Assembly (NCBI RefSeq): GCF_020921035.1
Contig: NC_063160.1
Span: forward strand, 5,476,501-5,540,500
Direction: 5' to 3'
From: Rhodamnia argentea
Lineage: Eukaryota; Streptophyta; Magnoliopsida; Myrtales; Myrtaceae
Length of the DNA stretch: 64,000 bases
Both the position numbers and the translations under genes were made by a program. Within the stretch, counting starts at the first letter, position 1. The number at the start of each line of letters is the position of its first letter. Below, piece after piece: positions 23,696 to 35,724 of this stretch. The notes below the pieces were generated by a model. It had not been told where the DNA came from and made no database searches. It saw nothing but the letters and a program-made list of their open reading frames with translations.

Positions 23696-23775
23696 ATAAA
23701 TGGGTTGCTTAAATTTTAAAAGTGGATCATAAATTGGTTAGTTAGAAATTCAATGGGTCCAAAATGGATTTTAAA

Positions 23776-24132
23776 TGTTGGAGTGCAGTTCATACTCCCC
23801 AACGACAAGAAATCACATGGGTCTTGAGGGAGCCACCCCGCCGGGAGTCTTAAGGGGGTAGCCTCTCTTGGAAACCAAAGGGTTTTTTATAGTTTAAGCC
23901 CATATTTTTTCATTTATACTCTGGGCTTGGGTTCATGAATAACTAATGTTATATATACTCTTTTTTCATTGTAATAGAGTAATGTAACCAGAGGTGCGAG
24001 GTGCTAATTATAGTGAAATCCTCCGTTGGATGTAGCTCTAGTTTAAGGGTGAACCAAAATAAAAACATTGTGTTTTGATTTCTCTTTCTCACTACGTTTT
24101 ACTTCATTGTGATTGTGCGCCAAATCCTAATA
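23776..24132. mobile_element. Solo LTR, 357 bp, probably Copia
   Basis: Starts TGTTGGAGTGCAGTTC and ends CCTAATA, with the terminal CA mutated to TA. A perfect 5-bp duplication TTAAA flanks it (23771-23775, 24133-24137). The inner text (TTGGGTTCATGAATAAC, GTAGCTCTAGTTTAAGGG) resembles Copia LTRs. It lies 80 bp from the larger solo LTR, within the same hAT-like MITE. Confidence 0.8.
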
Positions 24133-25020
24133 TTAAATAGGTCATAAATGTGTTAGCTATGGTAACTATTTTAAGTGAGACATAAATAAGTTTTCTGATA
24201 TAGTATTTTTTTATATTTTATATTTATTTTTTTCTTTTCTATCTTTTTTCTTTTTTTCCTCCTTTTCCTCCTACCTCCGCCTACCTCCATCACGTGACCA
24301 CTAACAAGCCTCAAGTGGGGCGAGCTCGAGGCTTGTTGAGATCCGGCCCCGAGCTCGCCAGCATGGAGTGAGCTCGGGGCTCACCGAGATTTGGCCTGGA
24401 GCTCACCGGTCGGGATCCGGCGAGCTCGAGATCGCCGACATCTAGTAAGCTGCGAGCTCGCTAGCCACAAGCGAGTTAATACTCTCCTAGATTGGTTGTG
24501 CTTGAGGTTCGCGGGGATCCGGCAAACCCCGAGCTCGCCAACCTTGGCCAAGCTCGAGGTCGTTGAGACACGACCGGTTGCCGGGCTGCCCGCCGTCGGC
24601 GAAGCCTTGCAACCGGCGGACGAAGGAGGGAGGAGGAAATAAGAAAAAAAAAAAGAAAAAAGAAAAAGAAAAATACTTTCTAAAAATATTCACTAAATTT
24701 GTATTGCATAAAGTGTTTTAGCAGATCTGTTTTTCTTTCAAATTATGAGAAACAAGTATTGTATGATTTGGTCCTTACAAAAAAAAGAAGAAGTATTGTA
24801 TGATTTGGTTAAATATAGAAATGTTTAAGAAATATGAATAGGATATGTGTCGGGACGGTTATAGGTCGTTAAATTTGTACTGCATGAAATGGGTCAAAAC
24901 GGGTCAAATGAGTTAATATGAGTCGGACCATATTCGACCCCACTCGACCTACTCATTTGATACCTCCAATTAGGATTGAATTGATACCAATGTAATAAGT
25001 TTAGGACTATTTTTTTTTGT

Positions 25021-25981
25021 ACTTTTCCTGCATAAAATGTAATATTGCAATAATTATTAGTGAATTCCAGCCTTGTTGGACCGTAGAGTTTGGAAAGTGA
25101 AATAATTCAAGTGGAAAGCCAAATCATTATAAATTCACATTTCTTCTCTCCCCTAAGCTTTTTCAATTTCTTTTTTTTTTATTATAGAAAATTGTGATTC
25201 TGCAAAAGTTTATACGTTTTTTTATTTTCCTTTTTTAAAGGAGGTTTTTCCATGAGTAGAAAATATGTCCCTTGACTAGTCTATTTTCCGCGAGCCAAAC
25301 GCTAGAAAATAAAGAAAATATTTTTTAGAAGTTATTTCTCGTGAAACAAGCAGAGCCTTATCAACAAGTGTATTAAAATAATTCTCACACCATTTACCAT
25401 AGATGAATGATGTACCTTTAAAAGAAAAATTAAGAGCAATAATTTCTCGAATCACAGAGTTCTCTAAGCATCCAAATACGAAGGCCCGGTCACCTCAATC
25501 CATTTAACATAGATGTAATGTGCTTTCAAGAGAATGAGTAGAACCAATATTTTCTCAATTCAGAAAGTTTTCTTTAGCTGATTTTGTTTTGGATAGGATA
25601 CAAACGCATAGACCTGGTTATCTAGAGAGTTCATAGAACACTTTGTAAGTCCCACGAACTCATTAAGTCCATATTTATGAGCTGTACAGGTGATCTAACC
25701 CAATACAGTTTGTTAAATGATTACTCTATACACACGACGGTGGAACATGATTTCCACACATTAAGTCCCAATTAGGGGTGTGGTTGAGCTAATCGAGTTA
25801 ATACTCCGCCAAGAACAAGCTCGCCTTGACTTGCAAATTCAATGCACAGAACTCAACTCATGCTTGATCAAGTATCAATTTTATCCGACTCGAACTTGAC
25901 TTGTCTCTACTTAATTATAATCAACTAGTACGAATAAATCTCAATCTCAAGCTCGGGGCTTGAATTTTTTTTGGTCAAAAG
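25021..25981. other. No gene seen; MITE fragments
   Basis: Around 25190-25360 is a decayed copy related to the TCCGTTTGTTT family (ends in CAGAGCC). A TAGGGGTGTGG start at about 25774 resembles a hAT-type MITE end whose partner was not found. The remainder is AT-rich with no frames. Confidence 0.4.
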
Positions 25982-26253
25982 TGTTGTAAAATATTATGTT
26001 GCAAGTATGCAATAGAGAGAAAATGGAGAGAGTAGAGAAAGCCAATAGAGAGATTTCTTATTCTGACACACATTCTAATGACAAAACTAAGCTCCTATTT
26101 ATAGGAGAACAGGGATGTACTTATTATTAATACATACGTTGGATAGGGAGATGAACATTCATTGGATATGGAGATGTACATAGAATGTAAGATACAAATG
26201 TACCATAATAGATACATGAATATAATGAATATTCATTCATGTATTTCATAACA
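25982..26253 (-). repeat. 3' LTR of the copia element
   Basis: 272 bp, TG...CA ends on the plus strand. It contains TATAAATA on the minus strand (plus 26096-26103), set in the inverted repeat CTCCTATTTATAGGAG. It differs from the 5' LTR at five transitions. Confidence 0.95.
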
Positions 26254-26541
26254 CTCCCCCTTGAATATTCATTGTATTCATTATGTGCATTGAATAATAC
26301 TGCCTCATTAAAAACCTTAAGCCGGAAAAACCCAGTGGGACAAAAACCGGACAAAAGGGAAAAAGAGTACAGAGCACAAATCTTATGATCTCCCCCTTTT
26401 ATGGATGCATTAATTGCCTCGTTAAAAACCTTAAGCCGAAAAACCCTATGGGAAAAAGCCGGACAGAAGAAAAAAAGAGTGCAATGCATAGTTCATAATG
26501 TCTCACCCTCAATTGAGCCATATAGCCACTAATGGGGCTAT

Positions 26542-29500
26542 TCAATCTTGCATCTTGTGAACTCGTCGCATACCAATGCCATATACTAATTTCTCAAAAG
26601 TTGACGTTGGCAATGATTTGGTAAAAAGATCTGCAAGATTATTTATGGATTGAATCTGTTTAACATCGATTTGTCGACTTTCTTGGAGTTCATGAGTATA
26701 GAAAAATTTCGGTGAGATATGCTTGGTCCTATCTCCTTTTATGTATCCTCCTCTAACTTGTGCAATACAAGCAGCATTATCTTCATAAATTATAGTAGGA
26801 GAATTTGTAACCGGTGTTAAACAACAAGAATTGTGAATATGCATTATAACAGATTTTAACCAAACACACTCTCTTCCAGCTTCATATAAAGCAATAATCT
26901 CAGAGTTGTTAGAAGATGTAGCTACTAGCGATTGCTTTGTAGAACGCCAAGAAATGGTGGTGCCATTATAACAAAATAAATTACCGGTTTGAGAGCGAGC
27001 CTTATGTGGATCATATCTATATCCAGCATCAACATATCCAACTAAACCAGAGGTAGTGGAATCCTTGGAATAAAATAATCCCAAATCTATGGTTCCTCGG
27101 AGATAACGAAAAATATGTTTAACTCCGTTCCAGTGTCTCCAAGTTGGCTCAGAACTAAAACGTGCCAATAAATTCACTGCAAAAGCGATATCCGGTCTCG
27201 TACATTGTGCCAAGTACATCAAAGCCCCGATAGCATTGAGATATGGTACTTCAGGACCAAGTATCTCTTCATCAGATTCTCTAGGACGAAACCGATCCTT
27301 TTGGGGATCTAGAGACCTTACAACCATAGGGATGCTCAATGGGTGAGCCTTGTCCATGTTAAAGCGTTTAAGTAATCTTTCAACATATGATGATTGATGG
27401 ACAATTATTCCATTTGCTTTATGCTCAAGCTCTAGACCAAGACAAAGTTTGATTTTACCCAAGTCTTTGACTTCAAACTCTCTTTTCAAATATTCAGCAG
27501 TTTTAGATAACTTTTCTAGAGTTCCAATTAAATTCATATCGTCAACATAAACTGCTACAATAGCAAATCTGGTTTCTGATTTTTTAATAAACACGCATGG
27601 GCAGATAGGATCATTTTTGTACCCTTCCTTGAGTAAGTACTCACTTAGGCATTGATACCACATGTGACTAGATTGTTTTAACCCATACAAAGATCTTTGC
27701 AACTTTATTGAGAATAAGTTGGGGGGAGTGCATGCATCGGGCATTTTGAATCCCTCGAGAATTTTCATATAAATATCAGAGTCTAATGAGCCATATAGAT
27801 ATGCCGTCACAACATCCATAAGACGTATTTCCAATCTTTTAGAGACTACTAGGCTAATTAGAAAACGAAATGTAATCATATCCATCACAGGTGAATATGT
27901 CTCATCATGATCAATCCCAAGTTTTTAGGAAAATCCTTGGGCAACAAGTCGGGCTTTATACCCGACAACCTCGTTTTTCTCATTTCGTTTCTGGACAAAT
28001 ACCCATTTATATCCAACAGGTTTTACATTATCGGGAGTTCGAGTTACGGGTCCGAAAACCTCTCGTTTAGTTAGAGAAGCTAATTCAGCCTTAATTGCTT
28101 CCTCCCACTTAGGCCAATCTTGCCTTTGATGGCATTCAATAATAGATTGCGGCTCATAATCATCATCCACAATTTTATGAGCAATCGAGAATGCGAAAAC
28201 ATCATCAATGATGATTTCATTCCGATCCCAAATCTCATTACAATATGTAATGGAATTCTCAATATTCCGAGGGTTGGTGATCTTTTCATGGGTTTGTGCC
28301 TCTTCGGGGGCAATAAGCTCCTTGGGAGCAAGTACAACACTAGGCTCTTCGGGAGCGGATTCCCGATTCTTTCCCCTTCATTTTCGAGGAACAGTATCTT
28401 TTGATCCTATCGGTCTACCACGCTTCAAGTGTGGTGGATTTTAATCCATTTTAGGCTGTCCTTTAGGAACATCTATTCTAGCTGGAGCATTTGCAGCTGG
28501 AATATGAGACTTCGTTACCTTAGCAGCATCATTAAAGGTGTCGGGAAGTTTATTGGCTATAGCTTGTAAATGGATTATGCGCTGCACCTTGTTTTCACAC
28601 TCGGGAGTTCTTGGGTCTAATTGAAATAAATTCTTTTCATTCCAGGAGATAACTTTAACTGGTTTATGCTTTGCAGCCATGGAAGTTGTAGGTATCCCAA
28701 TTAATGGGAACACTGTCTCATCAAAATGACAATCTGCGAATCTGGCAAGAACAAGATCACCAGTAGTTGGTTCCAAGAACCTAATAATGGATGGTGAATT
28801 AAACCCAACATAAATGCCTAAACGGCGTTGGGGACCCATTTTTGTTCTCTTTGGTGGTGCTACGGGCACTTGTACCGCACAACCAAAAGTGCGCAAATGT
28901 GAAATATCGGGTTCATAACCAAGAACCATTTGAAGGGGAGATTATAAGAGACTAGTAGTGGGGCGCAATCTGATTAATGCTGCCGCATGCAAAACCGCAT
29001 GACCCCATGCTGTATCGTTGAGATTCGTTCTCAATAATAGAGTGCGGGCAATGATTTGGATACGTTTAATCAAAGATTCTGCCAATCCATTTTGAGTATG
29101 AACATATGCGATTGGGTGCTCAACCTCGATTCCGAGTGAAACACAATACGCATCAAAACTCTTTGATGTAAATTCACCAGCATTATCCATCCTTATGCTT
29201 TTAATTGGATAATCAAGGGAATTGTGCTTGGAGTTTTATAATCTGCGCAAGTAAACGTGCAAATGCGACATTGCGCGTGGATAATAGGCAAACATGGGAC
29301 CATCTACGGGATGCGTCCACTAGTACCATAAAATATCGAAACGGTCCACTTGGTAGTTGTATTGGTCCACATATATCACCCCGAATTCTTTGTAGGAATA
29401 AAGGAGATTCAAGATTAACCTTTGTTATGGAAGCTTTGGTAATGAGTTTTCCTTGTGAACAAGCTTCACAATTATAATCTTTGGACAATAATACTTTTGT

Positions 29501-30037
29501 ATCCTTTAAAGGGTGTCCTTTTGTATTCTGAATTATTCTACGCATCATTGAAGCGCCGGGGTGACCAAGGCGATCATGCCACGATCCAAATTGATCGGGG
29601 TTTATCAATTTCCAGGATATGGTAGCGTAGGTTTCAACGGTCTTAATCATGACACAATACAAACCCATAGGAGAAGCTTCTAGCTTCTCGTGGATGGTCT
29701 TCGGGCCCATCTTATAAGAGATAATGCCAATATATTCCTTATTTTGCTCATAAATAGTCTCAATATGGTACCCATTACGACGTACATCTTTGAAACCGAG
29801 TAGATTCCTTTTTGATCTACTACTTAGAAACACATCTTCAACATGCGGGACAGTGCCATTTGGCAAGATAATTGTGGCATTCCCGAAACCATCAATAATC
29901 CGAACAGGACTCGATATTGTATGAACATATGCCTTACGCAATGTCATACTCGAGAAAAAGTGTCTGCTACGAAATATAGTGTGTGTTGATGCACTATCAA
30001 GCAAACAAACATCTTTCTTTTTCTCGGTATTTTCCAT
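26542..30037 (-). pseudogene. copia pol: protease, integrase, RT, RNase H, broken
   Basis: In order: protease (LLDSASTHTIF, 30037 onward), gag-pre-integrase with the HHCC finger (WHDRLGHPG, NCEACSQGK), integrase catalytic core (GDICGPI, MDNAGEF, HTQNGLAES), reverse transcriptase (LMDVVTAYLYG, SLYGLKQS, YVDDMN) and RNase H (GYVDAGYRYDPHKARSQTG, NSEIIALYEAGRE). Lesions: a one-base frameshift near 29213 splitting the integrase core, in-frame stops at 28942 and 27925, and others around 28441 and 28380. RT plus RNase H remain one open frame of 448 codons (27888-26542). Confidence 0.9.
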
Positions 30038-30399
30038 TTGTACTTATATTGACAACTTCGGGTGTCAAGTATCATAAAATTTGCATATTAGTAATAGGAT
30101 AAAAAAAGTATATAAGCTTCATAAGAATTTCATTACATAATCATATTAGAGAACAATAAAAGGTAATACATTTAAAGAAAAGCAATTAGAAAAACAAAAT
30201 TATTAGAATCATAAAATTCGAAGGTTAAGTTGTCATCCACCAATCTGATGCCTCATTAAAGTGATTAGAAATCCTCAAAGAAATCAGAGACATCCAAGGA
30301 TGCATTTGCTACTTCGGGAGCAAGAGAAGTCTCAAAAACAGAAATATTGTTGGCCTAAATAGTGGTTATGGCAGTAGGATTAATTTCAATGGCATGAGA

Positions 30400-31269
30400 T
30401 TCACCATGCTTGCCCGTATTTTTTAAAGATGCCTGGTATAGATCAACAAAATGTTTTGGCGTACGACAAGTACGTGACCGAGTCTTGATCATGCCACAAT
30501 GATGGCAAATACTTTCATTAGTCACCTTCTTTGGCTTCTTTTCTTTGTCATGATTTGGCCCAAAGTTAGATTTCCAAGGGCAATTAAATTTCCTGCCACC
30601 CCTTCAAGGAGTATGTTCTTGCCTGTGCTTATAACCCTTAAAATGGCCAGTATTTTTCTCAAAGTTAGCATGTTCTTAAGGCAATGCTTTTGAGCCGGCA
30701 GGTGTAAGATCATGATTTTTGAGCAGCAATTCATTAGTTTGCTCAGCAGTGAGAAGCACAAAAATTAGTTCAGAGTATGTGGCAAATTGACGCTGCCGAT
30801 ATTGTTGTTGCAATACAATATTCGAAGCATGGAAGGTGGAGAAAGTTTTCTCTAACAATTCTGCATCGTAAGCCCTGACACCGCATAACTCAAGCCTAGA
30901 AACAATATCAAATAAAGCGGAGTTATAGTCGATACTCGATTTAAAATCTTGCGATCCGAGATTTTGCCAATCATATTGTGCTTGAGGGAGGATAACAGTC
31001 TTGGTATGGTCATACCTATCATTCAACCTCTTCCACAGGGTCCGAGGGTCTTGAACGGATAAATATTGAGTCTACGGGCTCTCATGCAAATGACGACGGA
31101 TAAAAATCAGTGCATTTGCTTTATCTTTTGCATTTGAGGTTCCGTCTTCGGTAATTGCATTAGCAAGACCTTGCCCTTGGAGTTGCATTTCCATGTCAAG
31201 GCACCATGATAGATAATTGCTTCCACTCACTTCCAGGATGCGGAATTTGAGCTTTTCAATATTTGCCAT
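30400..31269 (-). pseudogene. copia gag, broken
   Basis: It starts MANIEKLKFRILEVSGSNYL and continues with the UBN2-type gag region (YDHTKTVILPQAQYDW, FSTFHASNIVLQQQYR, ELIFVLLTAEQTNELL). In-frame stops occur at 31072-31074 and 30676-30678. The zinc knuckle near 30500 reads CHHCGMIKTRSRTC; the histidine of the CCHC pattern is replaced by threonine, so RNA binding would be impaired. The product would form the virus-like particle. Confidence 0.85.
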
Positions 31270-31512
31270 AATTATGTACCAGAATGAATCCTTAAATTAA
31301 TTAGAAGGATTTTCCAAATATCCACCACCACTTCGGGAGCAGAAGGATACTTTTAGATTTGAAATTGGCTTCGGGTCAAAAATGAAGAATTGATAGAAGA
31401 TGATGAAGTATATGTCGATTAAATAAAAACAAAAAGAACACTTACTCGAAAAAAAAAATGCTTACCTTGCAAAAGTTATTCACTCGGTCGGTAGATCTTC
31501 GTGCTGATAACG

Positions 31513-31784
31513 TGTTGTAAAATATTATGTTGCAAGTATGCAATAGAGAGAAAACGGAGAGAGTAGAGAAAGCCAATAGAGAGATTTCTTATTCTAACAC
31601 ACATTCTAATGACAAAACTAAGCTCCTATTTATAGGAGAACAAGGATGTACTTATCATTAATACATACGTTGGATAGGGAGATGAACATTCATTGGATAT
31701 GGAGATGTACATAGAATGTAAAATACAAATGTACCATAATAGATACATGAATATAATGAATATTCATTCATGTATTTCATAACA
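31513..31784 (-). repeat. 5' LTR of the copia element
   Basis: 272 bp, same ends as the other LTR. The minus-strand TATA box is at plus 31627-31634 and would start the element's RNA toward gag. Confidence 0.95.
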
Positions 31785-32276
31785 AAAAGAAAATTATGTT
31801 CACTGCTCAAAAGGGTATATGAGAAGTACATAGGCTTCCATAGCAAAATGAATCGAAGCAGAGCAAAGCTCAAAAATATTACAAATCAAAGTCAAATCCA
31901 GAAAGCAAATTCTGACAAAAAAAGAAAAGAAAACAAAGAGGATCGACAGAGTTCCAACAAGGTTAAGCATACACTTATTTTGAAAAAAAAAAAAAAAGCT
32001 AAAGCACACACTTGTTCCATAATAAGTGATATATCAAGCAAAATAATCAGCATCACTGGATCTTGTATTATCTTCAATGATGAGCACTTGCCGAAAATTT
32101 CTTCTCTAGTAACTACGACCATGGCAATTGCCGGTGCGCGCCTTAGTTCGGCTTTCTCTACACTATCGCCGCACATAGACAACCAAAAAAGGTTGAACAA
32201 ACATAGATATGACATTTGTAAACGAAAATCTTCGTGATTCAGCGAGACACCATACATTCTTGCAATTAGGGGTATC
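31785..32276. other. No gene seen
   Basis: Flank of the copia insertion. A 155-codon frame on plus (31770-32237) starts inside the LTR, is lysine/serine-rich through poly-A tracts and has no motif. Confidence 0.4.
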
Positions 32277-32977
32277 AAAATCGAACTAAAAAACCGAGTC
32301 GAATTACTAAGCGAACCAAACCGAACCAAACCAAAAATTTCATGCATTTCGGCCCAGTTTGGTTTTTCGGTTTAGTTAATTGAAAAATAATCATTCTTTT
32401 TTTCAGTTTAGTTATTTCAATTTGGTTTGATTCGGTCGGTTAACCAAATCGCACTAAAAATCTCCAAAATAACCCTTTCTCTTTTTTTTTTCTTTTCTTT
32501 ATTTTTTTTTCCTTTTTTGGGGCAAAGGGCCGGTGGAGCCGTCGGAGGTCATGAGCCCCTAGGCTATGGCCAGCAACCCTCGCTGTCCGCTGGGCAAGGG
32601 CCGCAAAGTCCTCACCAACCGTGGGTGAGGCGTTACGGCCCTCGCCGGCCGAGATCTAGCAAGGCGAGTGCCGCAATACCCTCATCGGCTTTATCAAGAG
32701 GCCGTGACTCCTTCGTGGCTCTTGCCTAGGGGCTGGCGACCCCCATCGACCCTCGCCTAGAGACCGACAACTCTGCCAGTTTTGAACCGTAAAAGAAAGC
32801 AAAAAAAGAAAAATCATCCAAGAAAAATCAAGAACCTAACTGAATCCAATCGAACCAACTTGAACCAAGCTGGATTTTTGGTTCGGTTCATATTCAGTTC
32901 AAGCCGAGATTTGGTTCGGTTCAAGGCTACACCGTAATGTTTCAGCTTGGTTCTGAACTGAATCATTGACACCCCTA
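32277..32977. mobile_element. hAT-like MITE, 701 bp, TAGGGGT ends
   Basis: Left end TAGGGGTATCAAAATCGAAC, right end reversed TAGGGGTGTCAATGATTCAG. An 8-bp target duplication is visible with two transitions: CTTGCAAT (32269-32276) and CCTGCGAT (32978-32985). The arms hold GGTTCGGTTC / GAACCGAACC-type repeats in opposite orientations. The centre is a GC-rich core (CTCGCC-rich, about 32520-32790) preceded by a pyrimidine tract and followed by a purine tract. Confidence 0.8.
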
Positions 32978-32985
32978 CCTGCGAT

Positions 32986-33675
32986 CACCATTGAAACTGA
33001 AGGTAGATGGCCTGTACTCAAACAAAGCACATGGGTAATGAATGCTCGAAGGTATATTTATTAAGCTTTAAGATCTAGCTCATGAGAAAGTAACTCCTAG
33101 AAATATAACTAGATCGGGAAAATCCAGACTGTCATATCTAAAATTAGACCGGAAGAAAAGAGCTTCCAGAATTAAATCGGGAAAGAAGAAAATATAATAA
33201 AAGAATAAGAAAACTCAAGCAAAATCTACAAGGGAAGGAGGATGGGTGACTAGCTCAAACCTCCCCTGCGGCTGAAGGTTGAAGAAGACGATAGAGAGAT
33301 ATAGAGAAGAGAGAGGGAGAGAAGCAGACTTTTCGGGTGCTCAAATAATGAAAGGTTGTTATCGTTAAAAACGCTGGAGCTAGAATGTTAGTACCTCAAA
33401 TGTTGTGTTACTTTAAGTATATTGTGTCTAGATTTATGAATATCAATTTCCTTTTGAAATTTTTTTTTTTTGATAAAGACTCGATTAGGCTCATGAGCCT
33501 ATCAAGCTAAGTATTGACAATTAGCTCGAATTCGACTTGATAAGATATTTGAGTAACTTGAACTTCGAAATTAAATGCAACGCAGTCCACTAATCATCGA
33601 CCGTAGCTCCAATTACTTTTCGATAGCTTAACTCAGCTTTAGCTTTGATCGTGATAGAGGCATGTGGTAGTTTTT
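32986..33675. other. No gene seen
   Basis: Contains a short GA-rich tract near 33290-33325 and AT-rich sequence; no frames of note. Confidence 0.35.
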
Positions 33676-34425
33676 TAGGGCCCGCATGGCGACACTCTGC
33701 CTTAGAAATCAATTTTTGGTCGGAAGTTGATTTTTCTACTTTTACTCAAAAGCAGAAGTTGATTTCTGATCGGAGAAATTTATTTAATAATGGTTGAAAA
33801 TTTCTATTTCTAGAACAATATTAACATAAAATCTTCTACGAAAATTCATGTCGACGGCCAAAAAATTTCTACTTCATTTTTAATTTTTTTAAATTTCTTT
33901 AAACAAATTAATTTTTTATTATTAAAAACATTATTTAGTATTTAAAAATAAAAAATTATAATTTATTTTTTAATCCGATGGCCGAAAACGGCGACTCGGC
34001 TGTGAGCCGTGGTCCGTGGGGGGCGGCTGCGACCGATGGCTTTCTTGGGGGGGGTGGGTTTGCGTTGGTCGGCAGCGATCGACGATAGTTGGAGGTGGGC
34101 GGCGACGGGCAACGAAGGTCGGCAATGGGTGGCGATGGTGGAGATGTGGTTGGGAGAGAGAGGTGAAGAGAATGAAAAGAGGCCGAAATTAGAGAGATAT
34201 TGATATTGAGAGATTTCTATTTTGAAAGAGAAATAATTTTTTTTAACTTCTGAAATTGGCTCAAAAATAATTTCAAAAGTAGAAATTTGCTTTAGAAGTA
34301 GAAATGTAATGCTGCGCAATCAAACGGATTTCTGCTTCAAAAATTGTATTACTAAATGGATTTTTTATCCAAAAGCACTTTTAGAGTAGAAATTCATTTC
34401 CGTAAGTGTCACCATGCGCGCCCTA
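33676..34425. mobile_element. MITE, 750 bp, TAGGGCSCGCATGG ends
   Basis: Terminal inverted repeats TAGGGCCCGCATGGCGACAC and (right, reversed) TAGGGCGCGCATGGTGACAC, 18 of 20 identical. Subterminal blocks with AGAAATTGATTT/AAATCAATTTC-like text are mirrored in both arms. The centre (about 33975-34150) is G-rich (GGCGGC, GGTCGGC). The termini are hAT-like, but no 8-bp duplication could be found. Confidence 0.75.
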
Positions 34426-35478
34426 AGTTACCGCGTTTGTTATAGGTAGAAGGACTTTTCCTTTTCAAACATTAGGTTTATGTTCAACTAAAAAAAAAAA
34501 AGGGAAAACCACATTCATAAAAAAGTAAAAAAGATATGACATTTGATTAAAAAATATATTTCACGTCTTGGGGTGCATATTTCCAATGCACATGCCCATG
34601 TACTGCATAAATTTCATCTCATTGATTATTCATATAATATATTTTTTCTGCTATAAGTACATTAATTGAGCTCTAGTCTTGCATATAGTTTTGTTATAAT
34701 CATTACATCAAAGGATGCCCTTAAAAATGCTACATCTTGTTAAAGAAAACGGCGAAAAGGACACATTTAGTCCCTAAAATTGCATTTATTTGTAATGGGG
34801 TTCCTTGAACTTATAGTTTGTGCAATTTACTCCTTCAACTTGTGGAATTTTTTTCAATCGAGTCTCTTCATTTCTAATTCCAACAAATGGAATTCAACTT
34901 TTCCACCAATACCAATCAAAAGTGCAACGAAAAACTCAATGCCACTATTGGCAATTTCATTTGCACTGACCAAGCTATAAGAACAATTGACCCCTATGCA
35001 TCCAAGCAAACCGCAATAGTTTTTCATTCTCGTGGCGGCGACGATCGTCTCTAATGAGGCCTTTAGCCAAAAGTGATGGATGCTTTCACTTCCCTGCAAT
35101 TAGCGATGGAAGGAGTCCGATCACTCGTTTGAATAAATTACAAGTTCGATGACCCCATTGAAGGCTTTAAAATTTAATTCTTTCACATTGGTCGAATCAC
35201 ACTAAATGTAGTTTCGCGAGTGCTCAAGGGATGTCGGCATTTTGCTATTCTTGGACATTAAGCAATGCAAGGTGCATCCAAACACAGGTGGGAACAACAC
35301 CAATTAAGATTAAGACTTTGTCAAATGACCACGTTTCGCATTAAAAGGGACACGACTCAAATAAGAACAAAATTTTTGGCATCGTATTAAATATTAACCC
35401 CTTCGTTAAATTCAGGAGCGTTCGTTCGATGGTCCCCCAAATTCCGAATTAGTCAAAGGGAGAGACCGACTCTTCCTC

Positions 35479-35482
<4 letters not shown>
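34426..35482. other. No gene seen; one MITE arm
   Basis: Around 34755-34880 is a single arm of a TTAGTCCCTAAA-type MITE. The rest is AT-rich and leads into the promoter of the SMI1/KNR4-like gene. Confidence 0.4.

Positions 35483-35518
<36 letters not shown>
35483..35518 (+). repeat. (CT)18 tract in the 5' region of the SMI1/KNR4-like gene
   Basis: A pure CT run about 205-240 bp upstream of the start codon. CT/GA tracts are frequent in plant promoters and 5' UTRs and may bind GAGA-type factors. Confidence 0.7.
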
Positions 35519-35520
<2 letters not shown>

Positions 35521-35724
35521 GACCGCAACACGCATCGTCTTCTCACTTACCTCGCCGTCACGTTCGGGCGCAGCACAAGCTTCGCTAACGAACACCCATC
35601 ACTCCCAAATCGATCTTCATAAGCAGATTTCATACCTGAATTCTCCTTCACGTCGCATTTCGCTTCAACCCCATTAGCGGAAGAACGGGAAAAATCGATA
35701 CTTTAAGCTGATTGTTAATCTGTA

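Larger units (their letters stand above)
22092..24968. mobile_element. hAT-like MITE carrying two solo LTRs
   Basis: Ends: left TAGAGATGATAAAATGG, right reversed TGGAGGTATCAAATGAG. Candidate 8-bp target duplication ATTAAAAC (22084-22091) versus ATTAGGAT (24969-24976); the three differences are all transitions. Arms contain AAATGGGTC / GGGTCAAA-type repeats. Two solo LTRs are inserted at 22156-23695 and 23776-24132. Without them the element would be roughly 1 kb. Its centre (about 24240-24650) is a GC-rich core with GAGCTCG repeats, preceded by a pyrimidine tract and followed by a purine tract. Confidence 0.65.
21960..25020. mobile_element. Outer MITE arm interrupted by nested insertions
   Basis: From about 21960 to 22091 the sequence shows the subrepeats (ACTAAATTGGTATC, GAACTAAATTGG) of the TTAGGAC-type foldback MITEs. 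The series resumes after 24968 (GATTGAATTGATACC, TTTAGGAC) as if uninterrupted. The gap is filled by the hAT-like element at 22092-24968. The resumption of the periodic pattern across the gap supports nesting. Confidence 0.6.
25982..31784 (-). mobile_element. Complete Ty1/copia LTR retrotransposon, inactivated
   Basis: A 5,803-bp element on the minus strand with two 272-bp LTRs (25982-26253 and 31513-31784) and a 5-bp target duplication AAAAG (25977-25981, 31785-31789). Next to the 5' LTR is the primer-binding-site region (reading GTTATCAGCACG on the minus strand, 31512 downward). Next to the 3' LTR is the polypurine tract (TTCAAGGGGGAG, read from about 26265 to 26254). Order gag, protease, integrase, RT, RNase H identifies Copia. 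The LTRs differ at 5 of 272 positions, all transitions, so insertion was recent. The coding region nevertheless has several nonsense codons and at least one frameshift, so it cannot move on its own. Near 26283-26500 are two AAAAACCTTAAGCCG-type blocks, a common 3' feature of such elements. Confidence 0.95.

Noticed and set aside
24391-24693. Frames in the GAGCTCG-rich patch
   Set aside because: Part of the hAT-like MITE core; open on both strands because of composition.
28120-28444. Plus-strand frames in the copia element
   Set aside because: Antisense shadows of the pol coding strand.
31770-32347. 155- and 151-codon frames beside the copia 5' LTR
   Set aside because: They depend on poly-A/poly-T tracts and have no motif.
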